A stretch of 64,000 nt of DNA from NCBI GenBank assembly GCA_000635495.1, contig JFLW01000001.1, positions 248,001-312,000 of the forward strand, written 5' to 3'. The DNA comes from Prochlorococcus sp. scB243_495K23. Lineage in GTDB: Bacteria; Cyanobacteriota; Cyanobacteriia; PCC-6307; Cyanobiaceae. The position numbers and the translations under genes are program-made. The notes below the pieces were generated by a model that did not search any database, had not been told where the DNA came from, and saw nothing but the letters and a program-made list of their open reading frames with translations. Positions 46,960 to 60,623 of the stretch are shown piece by piece. Each line of letters starts with the position of its first letter. Within the stretch, counting starts at the first letter, position 1.

Positions 46960-47622
46960 TTAATTTTTATTTTCGATTAAGTGTGGTTTGATAATTATCA
47001 TTTGTTTATCTATTACCGCAACTTCTGGATAACAATTTTTGGGCTTATCCTTTGGTCCAATAGCTACCACATCTGCAATTCTTAACTGTAAAGGGTCTAG
47101 ATAAAGTGATGCAATAGAGGCATTTTTATTTCCACTTTTCCCTGCGAACGCGATTCCTAGTAATTTGCCCCAAACGTAAATATTTTTCTCAGCGGAAACT
47201 ATTGCTCCTGGGTTAACGTCTCCAATGATGCATAGGTTTCCATTTGAAGATATTCTTTCACCGGATCGTACTGTTCCTTTGTGAAGAATATCGTCTTTCT
47301 TTTTTGAATTGAATATTAGTAACTTATTTTTAATCTTTTGCTCTTCTATAAAAACTGAATCTATTTTTAAAGATTTTCCACTCAGGATTGTTTCTCTATG
47401 ATTTGAGTAAATGCATAATGAACGAATATTAATTTTGTCAAAATGATTTTTTAATTTTGAAAATTTATTAGAACTTATTGTCTCATTGACTGCGAAAATT
47501 TTTGCATCTAAAGGTTCCTTGATGGAAGAAAATCTTTTAAAAGTTTCATGGATATTATCTAAATCTAACAAAGAAAAAATTTCTAAATATTTACTTTTAG
47601 TGTTTTCTAAAACGATTTCCAT
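46960..47622 (-). CDS. minC: Septum site-determining protein MinC
   Basis: This 220-aa protein has the beta-helix C-terminal domain of MinC: GTVRSGERISSNGNLCIIGDVNPGA region near residues 116-140, then YVWGKLLGIAFAGKSGNKNASI near 148-170 and LDPLQLRIADVVAI. The N-terminal FtsZ-antagonising half is diverged. MinC inhibits FtsZ polymerisation away from midcell. It lies 4 bases downstream of an HD-domain gene and 111 bases before minD, all on the minus strand. Confidence 0.9.
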   Translation of the reverse strand: MEIVLENTKSKYLEIFSLLDLDNIHETFKRFSSIKEPLDAKIFAVNETISSNKFSKLKNHFDKINIRSLCIYSNHRETILSGKSLKIDSVFIEEQKIKNKLLIFNSKKKDDILHKGTVRSGERISSNGNLCIIGDVNPGAIVSAEKNIYVWGKLLGIAFAGKSGNKNASIASLYLDPLQLRIADVVAIGPKDKPKNCYPEVAVIDKQMIIIKPHLIENKN

Positions 47623-47626
47623 TGAA

Positions 47627-48889
47627 TTAAATCTTTGAATTGTTTTTTATTAAGGAAATTTCATTTTTGATTTCATTTTTGATCATATCTGGATAAATAA
47701 TAAGAGATGTTTCCTCGGATCTCATTAAAGTTTTTATTAATGCAGAACTATTTTCTAACGAGCTTTGATGTGTGCCGTCCCATATTTTTAGTGCATTATT
47801 AGATTCAAAACCTTTAAAAGACCTCTCCTTAATCCCACAAAATATTTCTGAATCATAACCATTCTTTTCGCATAATTTTGAGGCAAATGCAAGGATTTTT
47901 AATCTATTTAACTTACTTAAAAAACTTATGTCTGATGCCTTTAATAAATCTCTGTCAATAAACATTTTGCATAGTGTAGAAAGTGGTTCAAAAGATTCAT
48001 CTTTCCATCTAATTAAATGGTAATAAAAGGTTACATCATCATTTCTTATGAAATCATCAAAATCAACCTTTGAAGGTGAAAAAATCAATTTATATAAAGA
48101 ATTATCTAACCAAATATTCTTTTCATATTTATGTTTTATTGTGTGTAATATTTTTTCCAGAATCCATGTTGATATTTCGTTTATCCTGTGATTGTAGATT
48201 GTTCTGTACATCAAGTTTCTAAGTACAAGGAAATGCTCAATAGCGATTACTCCTTTTGGTTTGATTCCGATATTCCCATCAGGTGCAAAGGTAAGAGCTG
48301 AAATTATTCTCTCTAAATCTACTAAGCCATAATTAGTACCTGTGTTGTAACTATCGCGCAAAAGATAATCAAGACGATCGCAATCTATCTCACTACTAAT
48401 CAATGTTTTTAAAGGTTTTGAAAATAATTGTTTTGATTGAAATAATTCACTAATTTTTCTGGGTAATTCGTTGTCATACTTTTTGAGAATTGAATTTATT
48501 GGAGAATAATTCCTAACTAATCTTTCTGACCATTGTTCGTGATTATGATTGAATATTGTTTCACTGGTATGACTTAAAGGTCCATGACCTAAATCATGTA
48601 GTAAAGCCGCTCCATAAAGAACAAATTTATTTTCACAAAATGAAGATTTACTTTCAATTAATCTCTTATAAATTTTTCTAGCTATACAAAAAACACCAAT
48701 TGAGTGCGTAAATCTACTCGACTCTGCACCATGAAAAAGTAAATATGCCGCTCCAAGTTGTTTTATTCTTCTTAATCTTTGAAAAGCAACTGTATCAATT
48801 AATTCCATAATCATTAATTCTTCTGGCTTTCCTGCATCAAATACTATTTCTTTATGAATTGGGTCATGAAAAATTCTTTTAATACTCAT
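47627..48889 (-). CDS. HD-domain phosphohydrolase (dGTPase-like)
   Basis: I choose the ATG at 48887-48889 (MSIKRIFHDPIHKEI), giving 420 aa; a start eight codons upstream also exists. The HD core is intact: RLRRIKQLGAAYLLFHGAESSRFTHSIGVF begins near residue 38 (written here as two parts: RLRRIKQLG and SRFTHSIGV), with HDLGHGPLSHTSE near 95-107, and DCDRLDYLLRDSYNTG near 175-190. Relatives are deoxynucleotide triphosphohydrolases (SAMHD1-like) or other HD phosphohydrolases. The substrate is not shown. It sits between ctpA and minC, 4 bases from the latter. Confidence 0.85.
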   Translation of the reverse strand: MSIKRIFHDPIHKEIVFDAGKPEELMIMELIDTVAFQRLRRIKQLGAAYLLFHGAESSRFTHSIGVFCIARKIYKRLIESKSSFCENKFVLYGAALLHDLGHGPLSHTSETIFNHNHEQWSERLVRNYSPINSILKKYDNELPRKISELFQSKQLFSKPLKTLISSEIDCDRLDYLLRDSYNTGTNYGLVDLERIISALTFAPDGNIGIKPKGVIAIEHFLVLRNLMYRTIYNHRINEISTWILEKILHTIKHKYEKNIWLDNSLYKLIFSPSKVDFDDFIRNDDVTFYYHLIRWKDESFEPLSTLCKMFIDRDLLKASDISFLSKLNRLKILAFASKLCEKNGYDSEIFCGIKERSFKGFESNNALKIWDGTHQSSLENSSALIKTLMRSEETSLIIYPDMIKNEIKNEISLIKNNSKI

Positions 48890-48924
48890 ATTTTTAAGAT
48901 TTTTTATTTTCAATCTTTAGTCAT

Positions 48925-50211
48925 TTAAAGATTCATTTCTTCATTGTTTAATTCAATTGTTTGAACTGAAACGTCTTCTTTCTCTAGAAGCGACCCTAGA
49001 AATAATTCTGCATTTTTCAACCATTTATCTTCAGTACTTCCATAATCACTTGCCTCCGGTAGATCAAGTAATTTGTCTGGAGTCATACCCTGGCCTTGAA
49101 TATTATTACCTTTGGGGGTTAAGTAACTAGCCACTGTTATAGCAATACCACTATCTTCTCCCAAACTTTTTAGGGATTGAATTAAACCTTTCCCATAAGT
49201 TTGTTCCCCCATAAGAATAGATCTCTCATTATCTTGTAATGAACCTGCAAGTATTTCACTGGCACTTGCAGTACCTTTATTTACTAAAGTCACCATTGGT
49301 CCATCAAAAGATGTCTCTTTTTGAGAAATAATTGCATCTTTGATTCCATTTCTATCTTTTGTCTCAACTACAGGTTTCTCACTCAATAATGAGTCTGCAA
49401 CTGCTATTCCTGAGCTTACTAGTCCCCCTGAATTATTTCTAAGATCCAAGATCAAGCCCTCAACCTCTTTTTCTTTTAACTCTTGTAGTGCCTCTTCAAC
49501 TTTTTTGGGAACGCTTTCGCTGAATTGAGTTATCCTCAAATAACCTATTGTATGGGAATCGTCTCTTAATCTTTTGGTTCTAACTGGTCTTAGATCTACT
49601 GATCTCCTCTCTAGATCGATTTCCCTAATTTCTCCTGATTTCGAAGATACTTCAACTAAAACTTTTGTGCCTGATTCACCTCTTAACTTAGAGGCAGTAC
49701 TTGCAAGCCCTAATTTTTCTGCAGAGATTCCGTCCACTGTCTCTATCAAGTCCCCGCTTACTATTCCAGCTTCTTCAGCTGGCGAACCCCCAAGAGTAGA
49801 GATAACTTTAACTTTATTGTCATCATCTTCACCTAATTGGAGCCCAACACCATTAATCTCACTACCAAAATTACTTGATTTCAGTAGTTCATAATCTTTT
49901 GGGCGTAAAACTCTCGTGTAGGGATCCTCTAGAGGTCTTAACATGTCTTCAATTGCGGAATAAGCCTCTTCACTTGTTTCAATTTGTTTCTGTAATGTTT
50001 TTTGTCTAATTCTTTTCCATTGGATTTCATCAAACTTTTCTGGATCATAAAAACCTTCGTTTACCAAGGTCCAAGCGTCAAGTACTAATTGCCTGCTATC
50101 ACTAAGAGCATCCACCCTTTCAATCAATAAAAGATTGAAGGAAAAAACTATGATCATTGATGCAGTGATCACAGTTTTGAATGTTAAAAGTTTGTTAAAA
50201 GATGAATTCAT
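48925..50211 (-). CDS. ctpA: Carboxyl-terminal processing protease (S41)
   Basis: I choose the ATG at 50209-50211 (MNSSFNKLLTFKT), giving 428 aa; a TTG seven codons upstream is possible. An N-terminal signal/anchor segment (residues about 10-33) sends it to the lumen or periplasm. A PDZ domain is near 105-185 (GVGLQLGEDD, then GSPAEEAGIVSGD), and the S41 domain has the catalytic Ser in NKGTASASEILAG near 312 and Lys in GEQTYGKGLIQSL near 337. CtpA trims the D1 precursor C-terminus; other Ctp paralogues exist, so the exact one is not certain. It is divergent from petB. Confidence 0.9.
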   Translation of the reverse strand: MNSSFNKLLTFKTVITASMIIVFSFNLLLIERVDALSDSRQLVLDAWTLVNEGFYDPEKFDEIQWKRIRQKTLQKQIETSEEAYSAIEDMLRPLEDPYTRVLRPKDYELLKSSNFGSEINGVGLQLGEDDDNKVKVISTLGGSPAEEAGIVSGDLIETVDGISAEKLGLASTASKLRGESGTKVLVEVSSKSGEIREIDLERRSVDLRPVRTKRLRDDSHTIGYLRITQFSESVPKKVEEALQELKEKEVEGLILDLRNNSGGLVSSGIAVADSLLSEKPVVETKDRNGIKDAIISQKETSFDGPMVTLVNKGTASASEILAGSLQDNERSILMGEQTYGKGLIQSLKSLGEDSGIAITVASYLTPKGNNIQGQGMTPDKLLDLPEASDYGSTEDKWLKNAELFLGSLLEKEDVSVQTIELNNEEMNL

Positions 50212-50282
50212 TGGGTTAAGTGTTAACACCAAGTATAAGAATTTTAAGTAAGCTCTTTATATAAAAGCTAAATTTTTTTTGG

Positions 50283-50939
50283 ATGGCGAATTCCTCATCT
50301 GTTTATGATTGGTTTCAAGAAAGGCTTGAAATTCAAGACATAACTGACGACGTAACTTCCAAGTACGTACCCCCTCACGTAAATATATTTTATTGTTTGG
50401 GAGGCATAACTTTAGTATGCTTCTTAATTCAATTTGCAACAGGTTTTGCAATGACTTTTTACTATAAGCCAACAGTTACACAAGCTTATAGCTCAGTCAG
50501 TTATTTAATGACCGATGTAAGTTTTGGATGGTTAATAAGATCTGTGCATAGATGGAGTGCATCAATGATGGTTTTGATGTTAATCCTTCATGTCTTTAGG
50601 GTTTATCTTACCGGAGGTTTTAAAAGGCCAAGAGAATTAACTTGGGTTACAGGCGTTGTAATGGCAGTTATTACTGTTGCTTTTGGAGTTACAGGATATT
50701 CTCTACCTTGGGATCAGGTAGGTTATTGGGCAGTTAAAATTGTTTCGGGTGTTCCTGCTGCCATACCAGTAATTGGTGACTTTATGGTTGAATTACTTAG
50801 AGGTGGTGAAAGTGTTGGGCAATCTACTTTAACCAGATTTTACAGTCTTCATACTTTTGTATTGCCATGGTCATTAGCAGTTTTCATGTTGATGCACTTT
50901 TTAATGATTCGTAAACAGGGTATTTCAGGCCCTTTATAA
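50283..50939 (+). CDS. petB: Cytochrome b6
   Basis: This 218-aa protein is cytochrome b6 of the b6f complex. It has four hydrophobic helices with heme-ligand histidines in [25 protein letters not shown] (shown here as [10 protein letters not shown] and LILHVFRVY) and [11 protein letters not shown] with [10 protein letters not shown]. The conserved Cys near residue 38 (FYCLGG) binds heme c-n. The loop [19 protein letters not shown] contains the quinol site. The petD gene follows 33 bases downstream. Confidence 0.98.
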   Translation: MANSSSVYDWFQERLEIQDITDDVTSKYVPPHVNIFYCLGGITLVCFLIQFATGFAMTFYYKPTVTQAYSSVSYLMTDVSFGWLIRSVHRWSASMMVLMLILHVFRVYLTGGFKRPRELTWVTGVVMAVITVAFGVTGYSLPWDQVGYWAVKIVSGVPAAIPVIGDFMVELLRGGESVGQSTLTRFYSLHTFVLPWSLAVFMLMHFLMIRKQGISGPL

Positions 50940-50972
50940 ACTCTTATACTTAAACCATTATTAGTTTTTCAT

Positions 50973-51455
50973 ATGTCAACGTTAAAAAAACCAGATCTAT
51001 CTGACCCAAAATTAAGAGCAAAGTTAGCTAAAGGTATGGGCCATAATTATTATGGTGAACCTGCTTGGCCAAATGATTTACTGTATATTTTTCCGGTAGT
51101 TATCTTAGGAACTATTGCTTGCGTAGTTGGACTAGCAGTTCTTGATCCTGCAATGTTGGGAGATAAAGCTAATCCCTTCGCCACACCCTTGGAGATACTC
51201 CCTGAGTGGTATTTATACCCAGTTTTTCAAATACTTAGGGTAGTCCCCAATAAACTTTTGGGCATCGCACTTCAAACATTAATTCCACTTGGTTTAATGA
51301 TTCTTCCCTTTATCGAAAACGTTAATAAATTTTCAAACCCATTTAGAAGACCAATAGCAATGTCAGTTTTCTTATTCGGAACTTTTCTAACAATATACCT
51401 TGGTATTGGGGCATGTTTGCCAATTGATAAATCACTAACCCTAGGTTTATTTTAA
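50973..51455 (+). CDS. petD: Cytochrome b6f subunit IV
   Basis: This 160-aa protein is subunit IV, with three hydrophobic helices. It starts [20 protein letters not shown], has [16 protein letters not shown], and carries the conserved PEWY motif in [15 protein letters not shown], which lines the quinol-oxidation site. It completes the petBD operon and ends 3 bases from the convergent invertase gene. Confidence 0.98.
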
Positions 51456-51458
51456 GCT

Positions 51459-52898
51459 TTAAATTTTAAACATATCTAGATCGTTATACTCATTCCTTAG
51501 AAAATGATTCATCAATAAAAATCCAACAATTGTCCAGGTTTGATAAGTTCTGGATTGTTGACCAACCCAAGTACCTGTAGGTCCATCAAAATATTCTGCC
51601 CATTCTTGCTTAGGTAATTGATTTAGCTGACACCAATACGATTCCTCTATTAAAGATTTCATCTCTTCCATGAGAATCACATCATCAGAACCGTAATTTT
51701 TTTGATGCAATAGAACGGCTGCACCAAAGAACCAAAGTAAACTTGGCCAATGACCACCGTTGTGGTAACTCCAAGGCCAATTCTTTGGATCCGATCCAGT
51801 TTTATTTTGCCATTCTTCGACATCCATATGAGGATGACAAATTCTCATGGGCATTTGAGCCATCAAATGCTGTCTGTTATGTAAAACTAATCTAAATAAA
51901 GCTCTTTGTTCTTCAGGAGGCAGTACTCCGAACATACATGCAAGAGAATTACCTAAACTGTAAAATCGAAAGTCAGGTCTTCCTGTCCTAATATTTCCTA
52001 TTAAGTAACCACCTCTATTCTCTAACCAATCTTGTAGCCATGAGGGTACTACTTGGGGTTGAACGTTAAATTCATTGAAGTGTTGATCATCACCATACTG
52101 CTCAGTTGGCCTCCTTCTAAGGATTTGCATTGTTTGGCTGGTAACCCAATAGTGCTTTAAAAGAAAACTTCCTAAATCCTTAACCCATTGATTTGTAAGA
52201 ATAAGTCTTTGGTCTAAAAGTCTACTAACATGATCTGCTCTGCTTAATTCCATTAACCTTATACAACTTTTTAAACATCCATGAAGTAAAACTTCAACTT
52301 CTAAAGGTGCTCCCCATACATCCATCGGTCTATCAATCATAAATGCGCAATCTGGAACAAAAAGTACTGGAGTACCCTCAAAGGTTGGATGTAGAACTAG
52401 ATCTAGTAGTAGTTGAATACCTCTTTGAACGCTTTGACTTTTTCCAAAGGCATAATCGCCGCTTTTGTTGACATAGTACCAACATAAAATAGGCCACCAT
52501 AAACTTGCATCTGCTGAGGTAATCCTCCCTATTGATCTCTGACCATAGTCTCCAATGAGCTTTCCATTCTCTTCAACGAAACTTGTAGGAAATACGCCAC
52601 GTGTTTGGTAATTAGCGCTTTGTAACTCAAGGCATACACTTAGAAACTTTTTGACAATTTCGTACCTTTTTTGGGTAATGAGGTAAATCATTACAGGAAC
52701 GTTGTCTCTTAAAAAAATTTCTCCATAATTTAATTTTTTATTTTTTGTTGGGTGTTCCAGTGCCGCAACGCTACCCACTAACTCGCCTGATATCTCAACC
52801 AAAGTTTTCTCGAAGTGTTTTTTTGCATTTGTTACAATTTTCTCTTCATCTGAACTTGGTCTTACTCTTAGATTTTTTTGACTAAATCTTTCTGCCAT
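51459..52898 (-). CDS. Neutral/alkaline invertase (GH100)
   Basis: This 479-aa protein matches glycoside hydrolase family 100 invertases, which split sucrose to glucose and fructose in the cytosol. Family landmarks are EIFLRDNVPVMIYLI near residues 62-76, the acid region ADASLWWPILCWYYV near 139-153, DCAFMIDRPMDVWGAPLEVEVLL (start near 200, given as MIDRPMDVWGAPLEVE), FRFYSLGNSLACMFGVL near 305-320, and WPWSYHNGGHWPSLLWF near 382-398. It is an (alpha/alpha)6-barrel enzyme. It ends 3 bases from convergent petD and is divergent from the rRNA operon. Confidence 0.92.
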   Translation of the reverse strand: MAERFSQKNLRVRPSSDEEKIVTNAKKHFEKTLVEISGELVGSVAALEHPTKNKKLNYGEIFLRDNVPVMIYLITQKRYEIVKKFLSVCLELQSANYQTRGVFPTSFVEENGKLIGDYGQRSIGRITSADASLWWPILCWYYVNKSGDYAFGKSQSVQRGIQLLLDLVLHPTFEGTPVLFVPDCAFMIDRPMDVWGAPLEVEVLLHGCLKSCIRLMELSRADHVSRLLDQRLILTNQWVKDLGSFLLKHYWVTSQTMQILRRRPTEQYGDDQHFNEFNVQPQVVPSWLQDWLENRGGYLIGNIRTGRPDFRFYSLGNSLACMFGVLPPEEQRALFRLVLHNRQHLMAQMPMRICHPHMDVEEWQNKTGSDPKNWPWSYHNGGHWPSLLWFFGAAVLLHQKNYGSDDVILMEEMKSLIEESYWCQLNQLPKQEWAEYFDGPTGTWVGQQSRTYQTWTIVGFLLMNHFLRNEYNDLDMFKI

Positions 52899-53492
52899 TT
52901 CATTTATATCCCTCTATTTAAGCCTAGTTGTTTAAAGAGACTTTGAACAAATAAAAAATTAATAAAAAATTTTTGTATAAAAGGTTGCACAATTACGGTG
53001 GGATGGTTTAGTATTTTCTTCTGGGCAAAAATATTCTTTTTGCATCATTCAAGTAAATACCTTAAATCTGATTTTTGGTAAATAATTGAATTTTCTGGAG
53101 ATTTGATTTCGATCATTATTTTCAGCCAGAAGAAGGGTTTTCCCTTCTGATTGAGTTATTCACAAGTTGTTTAACTCTGCACCTAGAAAATTTAAAAACT
53201 TAGGAACTGATGCTTTTATTGCGTCGAGAATAACTAATTTTTGTTGGTTATTTCGAGATGTACATGCAATAAAGGTGTGAGGTCCCGTCAAGAATATAAA
53301 AAAATGTCATCAATTGCTAACTTTTGGCTTTGATGCAAACGGATCTGAGATCTTGGAAAGTCACTTTAGAAATATTTTTAATGTGCACTCAATGTAATCC
53401 TTAAAATTTAAGGAGGCTAAAACAAATAAAACAATTTTTTATTTGGTAAAGCAATTCAATTTGAGTAGATTTATCTACAAAAGGATTTGAAC
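52899..53492. other. 594-bp non-coding leader region before 16S rRNA
   Basis: I see no convincing gene here. It holds the divergent promoter of the invertase gene, a candidate rRNA promoter (52985-53014), and several hairpins: AGAAGGG-TTTT-CCCTTCT (53131-53148), CCTTAAA-A-TTTAAGG (53399-53413) and GTAGAT-TT-ATCTAC (53465-53478). GATC-TGA-GATC followed by TCTTGGAAAG near 53343-53358 may be a diverged boxB/boxA antitermination element, but this is weak. Confidence 0.6.
52985..53014 (+). promoter_or_regulatory. Candidate rRNA promoter
   Basis: TTGCAC, an 18-base spacer and TAGTAT resemble a sigma-70 type -35/-10 pair. It lies about 480 bases before mature 16S, a usual distance for a long rRNA leader. 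There is no direct evidence of transcription start. Confidence 0.35.
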
Positions 53493-54976
<1,484 letters not shown>

Positions 54977-55102
54977 ACAGGGAGACAACAAAATGTTTAA
55001 TATTATTATTTTGTCACCTTAGGTCGATCGGTATCTCACGTTCTTAATTTGTTAAGAATTTCATTTCCTAAGTTTTTCTAGGTCACACCCATTATTTTTC
55101 CT

Positions 55103-55176
<74 letters not shown>

Positions 55177-55188
55177 TATCTCTATGTT

Positions 55189-55261
55189 GGGGGTATAGCT
55201 CAGTTGGTAGAGCGCCTGCTTTGCAAGCAGGATGTCAGCGGTTCGAGTCCGCTTACCTCCA
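55189..55261 (+). tRNA. tRNA-Ala (TGC anticodon)
   Basis: A 73-nt cloverleaf in the spacer: acceptor GGGGGTA/TACCTCC with one G-T pair and discriminator A, anticodon loop TTTGCAA on stem CCTGC/GCAGG, T arm GCGG-TTCGAGT-CCGC. It follows tRNA-Ile by 12 bases, the common cyanobacterial order. Confidence 0.97.
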
Positions 55262-55393
55262 CTGATTACCACCTCTTCCATAACTGGTAGAAAGGAAATG
55301 TTTTGAGTTGTGATTATTATTCTGAACGAATCTAGCTTCCTAATGAAATCATTAAGATGCTGGACTCATTGAATTAATTTCATTGTTTTCAGA

Positions 55394-55412
55394 GAACCTT
55401 GACAACTGCATA
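55394..55412 (+). promoter_or_regulatory. boxA antitermination element in the 16S-23S spacer
   Basis: GAACCTTGACAACTGCATA matches the boxA sequence known from cyanobacterial spacers (consensus close to GAACCTTGAAAACTGCATA). It should recruit Nus factors to prevent early termination before 23S. Confidence 0.7.
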
Positions 55413-55518
55413 GATTTTTTTAAAGACAATAAGCATCTTTAATGATGCAGATTTATTATTTGTGCGAATGCATTAATAACAATTCTATTAAGCTGATGCT
55501 TCAATTTTTGAAGTTATT

Positions 55519-58394
<2,876 letters not shown>

Positions 58395-58456
58395 ATAAAC
58401 TTAATTTATTGTTTTTAAATATATAATTTTCTATGCAGTTCTCAAGGTTCACACTA

Positions 58457-58574
58457 TCCTGGTGTTCATGGCGATGTGGAACCACTCCGATCCATCTCGA
58501 ACTCGGTTGTGAAACGCATCAGCGGCGAAAATATTTAGGGGGTAGCCCCTTGAGAAAATAGCTCAATGCCAGGT
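58457..58574 (+). rRNA. rrf: 5S ribosomal RNA
   Basis: The ends TCCTGGTG and ATGCCAGGT pair as helix I. The internal CCGATCCATCTCGAACTCGG is the conserved 5S loop B/C region. The length is about 118 nt, with ends uncertain by one or two bases. It completes the operon and is followed by a terminator. Confidence 0.95.
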
Positions 58575-58588
58575 AAAAATATTTAAAA

Positions 58589-58620
58589 GGGTTTACTCTT
58601 GATGAGTAAGCCCTTTTTTA
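58589..58620. terminator. Terminator shared by the rRNA operon and mutM
   Basis: GGGTTTACTC and GAGTAAGCCC form a 10-bp stem (one G-T pair) with a TTGAT loop, followed by TTTTTT on the plus strand. The plus-strand T run covers the mutM stop codon. On the minus strand the same hairpin is followed by TTTT and further T-rich sequence, so it can serve mutM too. Confidence 0.85.
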
Positions 58621-59496
58621 TTTTTGGCATTTTGGACACCAATGGGTACTTCTTCCAGTAATTTTTTGTCTCTTAATTAAATTTCCACATTTACGACATT
58701 CTTTTCCAGTTCTTCTATAGACATTTGTCTGTAAACCAAAATTCCCATTTTCTCCTTCCAAGTCCCTAAAATCACTAAATGTAGTTCCCCCAGAACCTAT
58801 ACTTTTTTTTAATACAGTTACAATTGACTCCTTGAGCTTTATTAACTCATTCTTTTTTATTGTTCCAGCTTCCCTAAAAGGAGAGATGCCAGCAGAGTAT
58901 AAACTTTCATCAGCATAAATATTACCTATACCTGCCACTATGGTTTGATCTAATAAAATAGCTTTTATAGATTTTGTTCTTTTTGAAATAACTTTCTTAA
59001 GGTAATTTGCATCAAAGTCTTTAGAAAATGGTTCTGGTCCTAATGAACCTAATCCTTTTATTATTTTTTTAAGCGATAGGTCTTTATTAATCCACCACAT
59101 TTGGCCAAAACTTCTTACGTCAATGTACCTAAGCTCATTATTATTTTTATCGAAAAATCTTATTCTTGTATGTTTACAAGGATGACTTGAGTTTTCAATA
59201 AATTTAAAATATCCAGTCATTCTTAGATGAACTACAAGAAATCCTTTATTTTTTGAATTATCTAGATGAAATTGGGCATTCTCATTTTGAACTTCTTTTA
59301 ATTGAGCTATTAAATATTTTCCTCTTCTATCCCATTTATAAATAAGTGAGTTCAGAAGTCCTTTAATGAATTCATCTTTGTTTATTGGGAATGCAACAGT
59401 TGAATCCCTACAGACTTCTACTTTTTTAATAATAAAGTTATTAAGTTTTTGCTCTAAACCTCTGCGAACTGTCTCTACTTCTGGTAATTCAGGCAA
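58618..59496 (-). CDS. mutM: Formamidopyrimidine-DNA glycosylase
   Basis: This 292-aa protein is Fpg/MutM, which removes 8-oxoguanine and opened purines from DNA. The N-terminus must be [13 protein letters not shown], because the catalytic nucleophile is Pro next to the removed initiator; the start is therefore TTG at 59494-59496. The helix-2-turn-helix segment has [14 protein letters not shown] near 180-193, and the C-terminal zinc finger reads [11 protein letters not shown] then STHWCPKC. It lies 4 bases downstream of psaE on the same strand and is convergent with the rRNA operon. Confidence 0.96.
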   Translation of the reverse strand: MPELPEVETVRRGLEQKLNNFIIKKVEVCRDSTVAFPINKDEFIKGLLNSLIYKWDRRGKYLIAQLKEVQNENAQFHLDNSKNKGFLVVHLRMTGYFKFIENSSHPCKHTRIRFFDKNNNELRYIDVRSFGQMWWINKDLSLKKIIKGLGSLGPEPFSKDFDANYLKKVISKRTKSIKAILLDQTIVAGIGNIYADESLYSAGISPFREAGTIKKNELIKLKESIVTVLKKSIGSGGTTFSDFRDLEGENGNFGLQTNVYRRTGKECRKCGNLIKRQKITGRSTHWCPKCQK

Positions 59497-59500
59497 TTAT

Positions 59501-59710
59501 TTAAGCTTTCTCTAATTCACTTTCGGCGAAATTATTTGTATTTGCTCCACCATCAGTTCCGCTTATCCCAGAGTAATTTACTTTATCAAATCTGACTACA
59601 CAGTTATATTTAATTCCTGAGGTATCAACTGAAGCAACTTTACCGATTTCATTGTACCAATATGATTCTGGTCTTTTTACTCTTACGAGATCTCCTCTTG
59701 AAATAGCCAT
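59501..59710 (-). CDS. psaE: Photosystem I subunit PsaE
   Basis: This 69-aa SH3-like protein starts [20 protein letters not shown] and has [11 protein letters not shown] and [19 protein letters not shown]. PsaE is a stromal subunit of photosystem I that helps ferredoxin and flavodoxin dock and takes part in cyclic flow. It lies 4 bases upstream of mutM, with which it is probably cotranscribed. Confidence 0.98.
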   Translation of the reverse strand: MAISRGDLVRVKRPESYWYNEIGKVASVDTSGIKYNCVVRFDKVNYSGISGTDGGANTNNFAESELEKA

Positions 59711-59789
59711 TACTATTAATTTAACTTTTTGTAGAATAACTCATCATTAATATTCTTAGACAAATTATTCACACATATTAATTAAAGTT

Positions 59790-60560
59790 TTAACAAAAAT
59801 CATTTATTAAATTATTTTCGAATTCTTCTTTAGCAGGCTTACTTCCCATCCATGTCCTACCAGGTATTCTCACATCTAATTCATTTTTATCACAATTGAT
59901 TGAAATAATCAGTTTTTTATTTTCCTGATTTAGAACGTTTAAAACTTTTCTACCTTTAATATCTTTATATGTTTTACTTTGGATAATTATAGGACCATAA
60001 ATTTTTTTATCTAACTCAATTAAGTCATTATTTTTTTTATTTTCAGTTGTTTCATATTTTTCTGAATTAATTGCGTTCTTTTTTCTTATTGTGAGCTTTT
60101 GACCAATTTTTATTGAATCAGCATTATTGATATTATTAATCTCTATCAGTTCTTTTACTTTTAAATTATATTTGTTCGATATGTCAGTAAGATTTTCACC
60201 AGATTGAACAATATGATAATTTTTAATTAAATCTGATTGTTTTGTAAGATTTTCAGAAGATTCGGAGATAATAAGATTTTGGCCAACAAAGATATAATTT
60301 TCATCTTTTAAGTTATTCAATTTAATAATTAAATCTTTATTAATTGAATAGAATTTTGAAATACTTGATATTGTATCTCCACTTTTTACAATATGAATTT
60401 TTTTTATTTCAGTTTTTTCTTCAGTAATTGATTCTTTTCTAGCAATATTCTCAATTGTGTTTTTTGATGAAAATATTTCTTCTTCTGATTTTATTAATGA
60501 GTGATTAAAAAAATTAATAAATATGGCAATTACTAAAAATGCAAATTTCATAAAACTCAC
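59790..60560 (-). CDS. LysM-domain protein, exported
   Basis: This 256-aa protein starts with a short signal-peptide-like segment (MSFMKFAFLVIAIFINFF). Two LysM repeats follow: IHIVKSGDTISSISKFYSIN near residues 54-73 and YHIVQSGENLTDISNKYNLK near 115-134, each ending in an IGQ- or VGQ-type motif (FVGQNLIIS and KIGQKLTIR). LysM domains bind peptidoglycan. No catalytic domain is visible; the last 70 residues are a small unknown domain containing a WMGSKPAKEEF segment. It lies upstream of psaE on the same strand, 79 bases away. Confidence 0.82.
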   Translation of the reverse strand: MSFMKFAFLVIAIFINFFNHSLIKSEEEIFSSKNTIENIARKESITEEKTEIKKIHIVKSGDTISSISKFYSINKDLIIKLNNLKDENYIFVGQNLIISESSENLTKQSDLIKNYHIVQSGENLTDISNKYNLKVKELIEINNINNADSIKIGQKLTIRKKNAINSEKYETTENKKNNDLIELDKKIYGPIIIQSKTYKDIKGRKVLNVLNQENKKLIISINCDKNELDVRIPGRTWMGSKPAKEEFENNLINDFC

Positions 60561-60623
60561 TATTTATTTAAAGATAATCTTTAAATTTAAAATCGCTAGG
60601 TTTTTGAAAACAATTTAAGTAAT

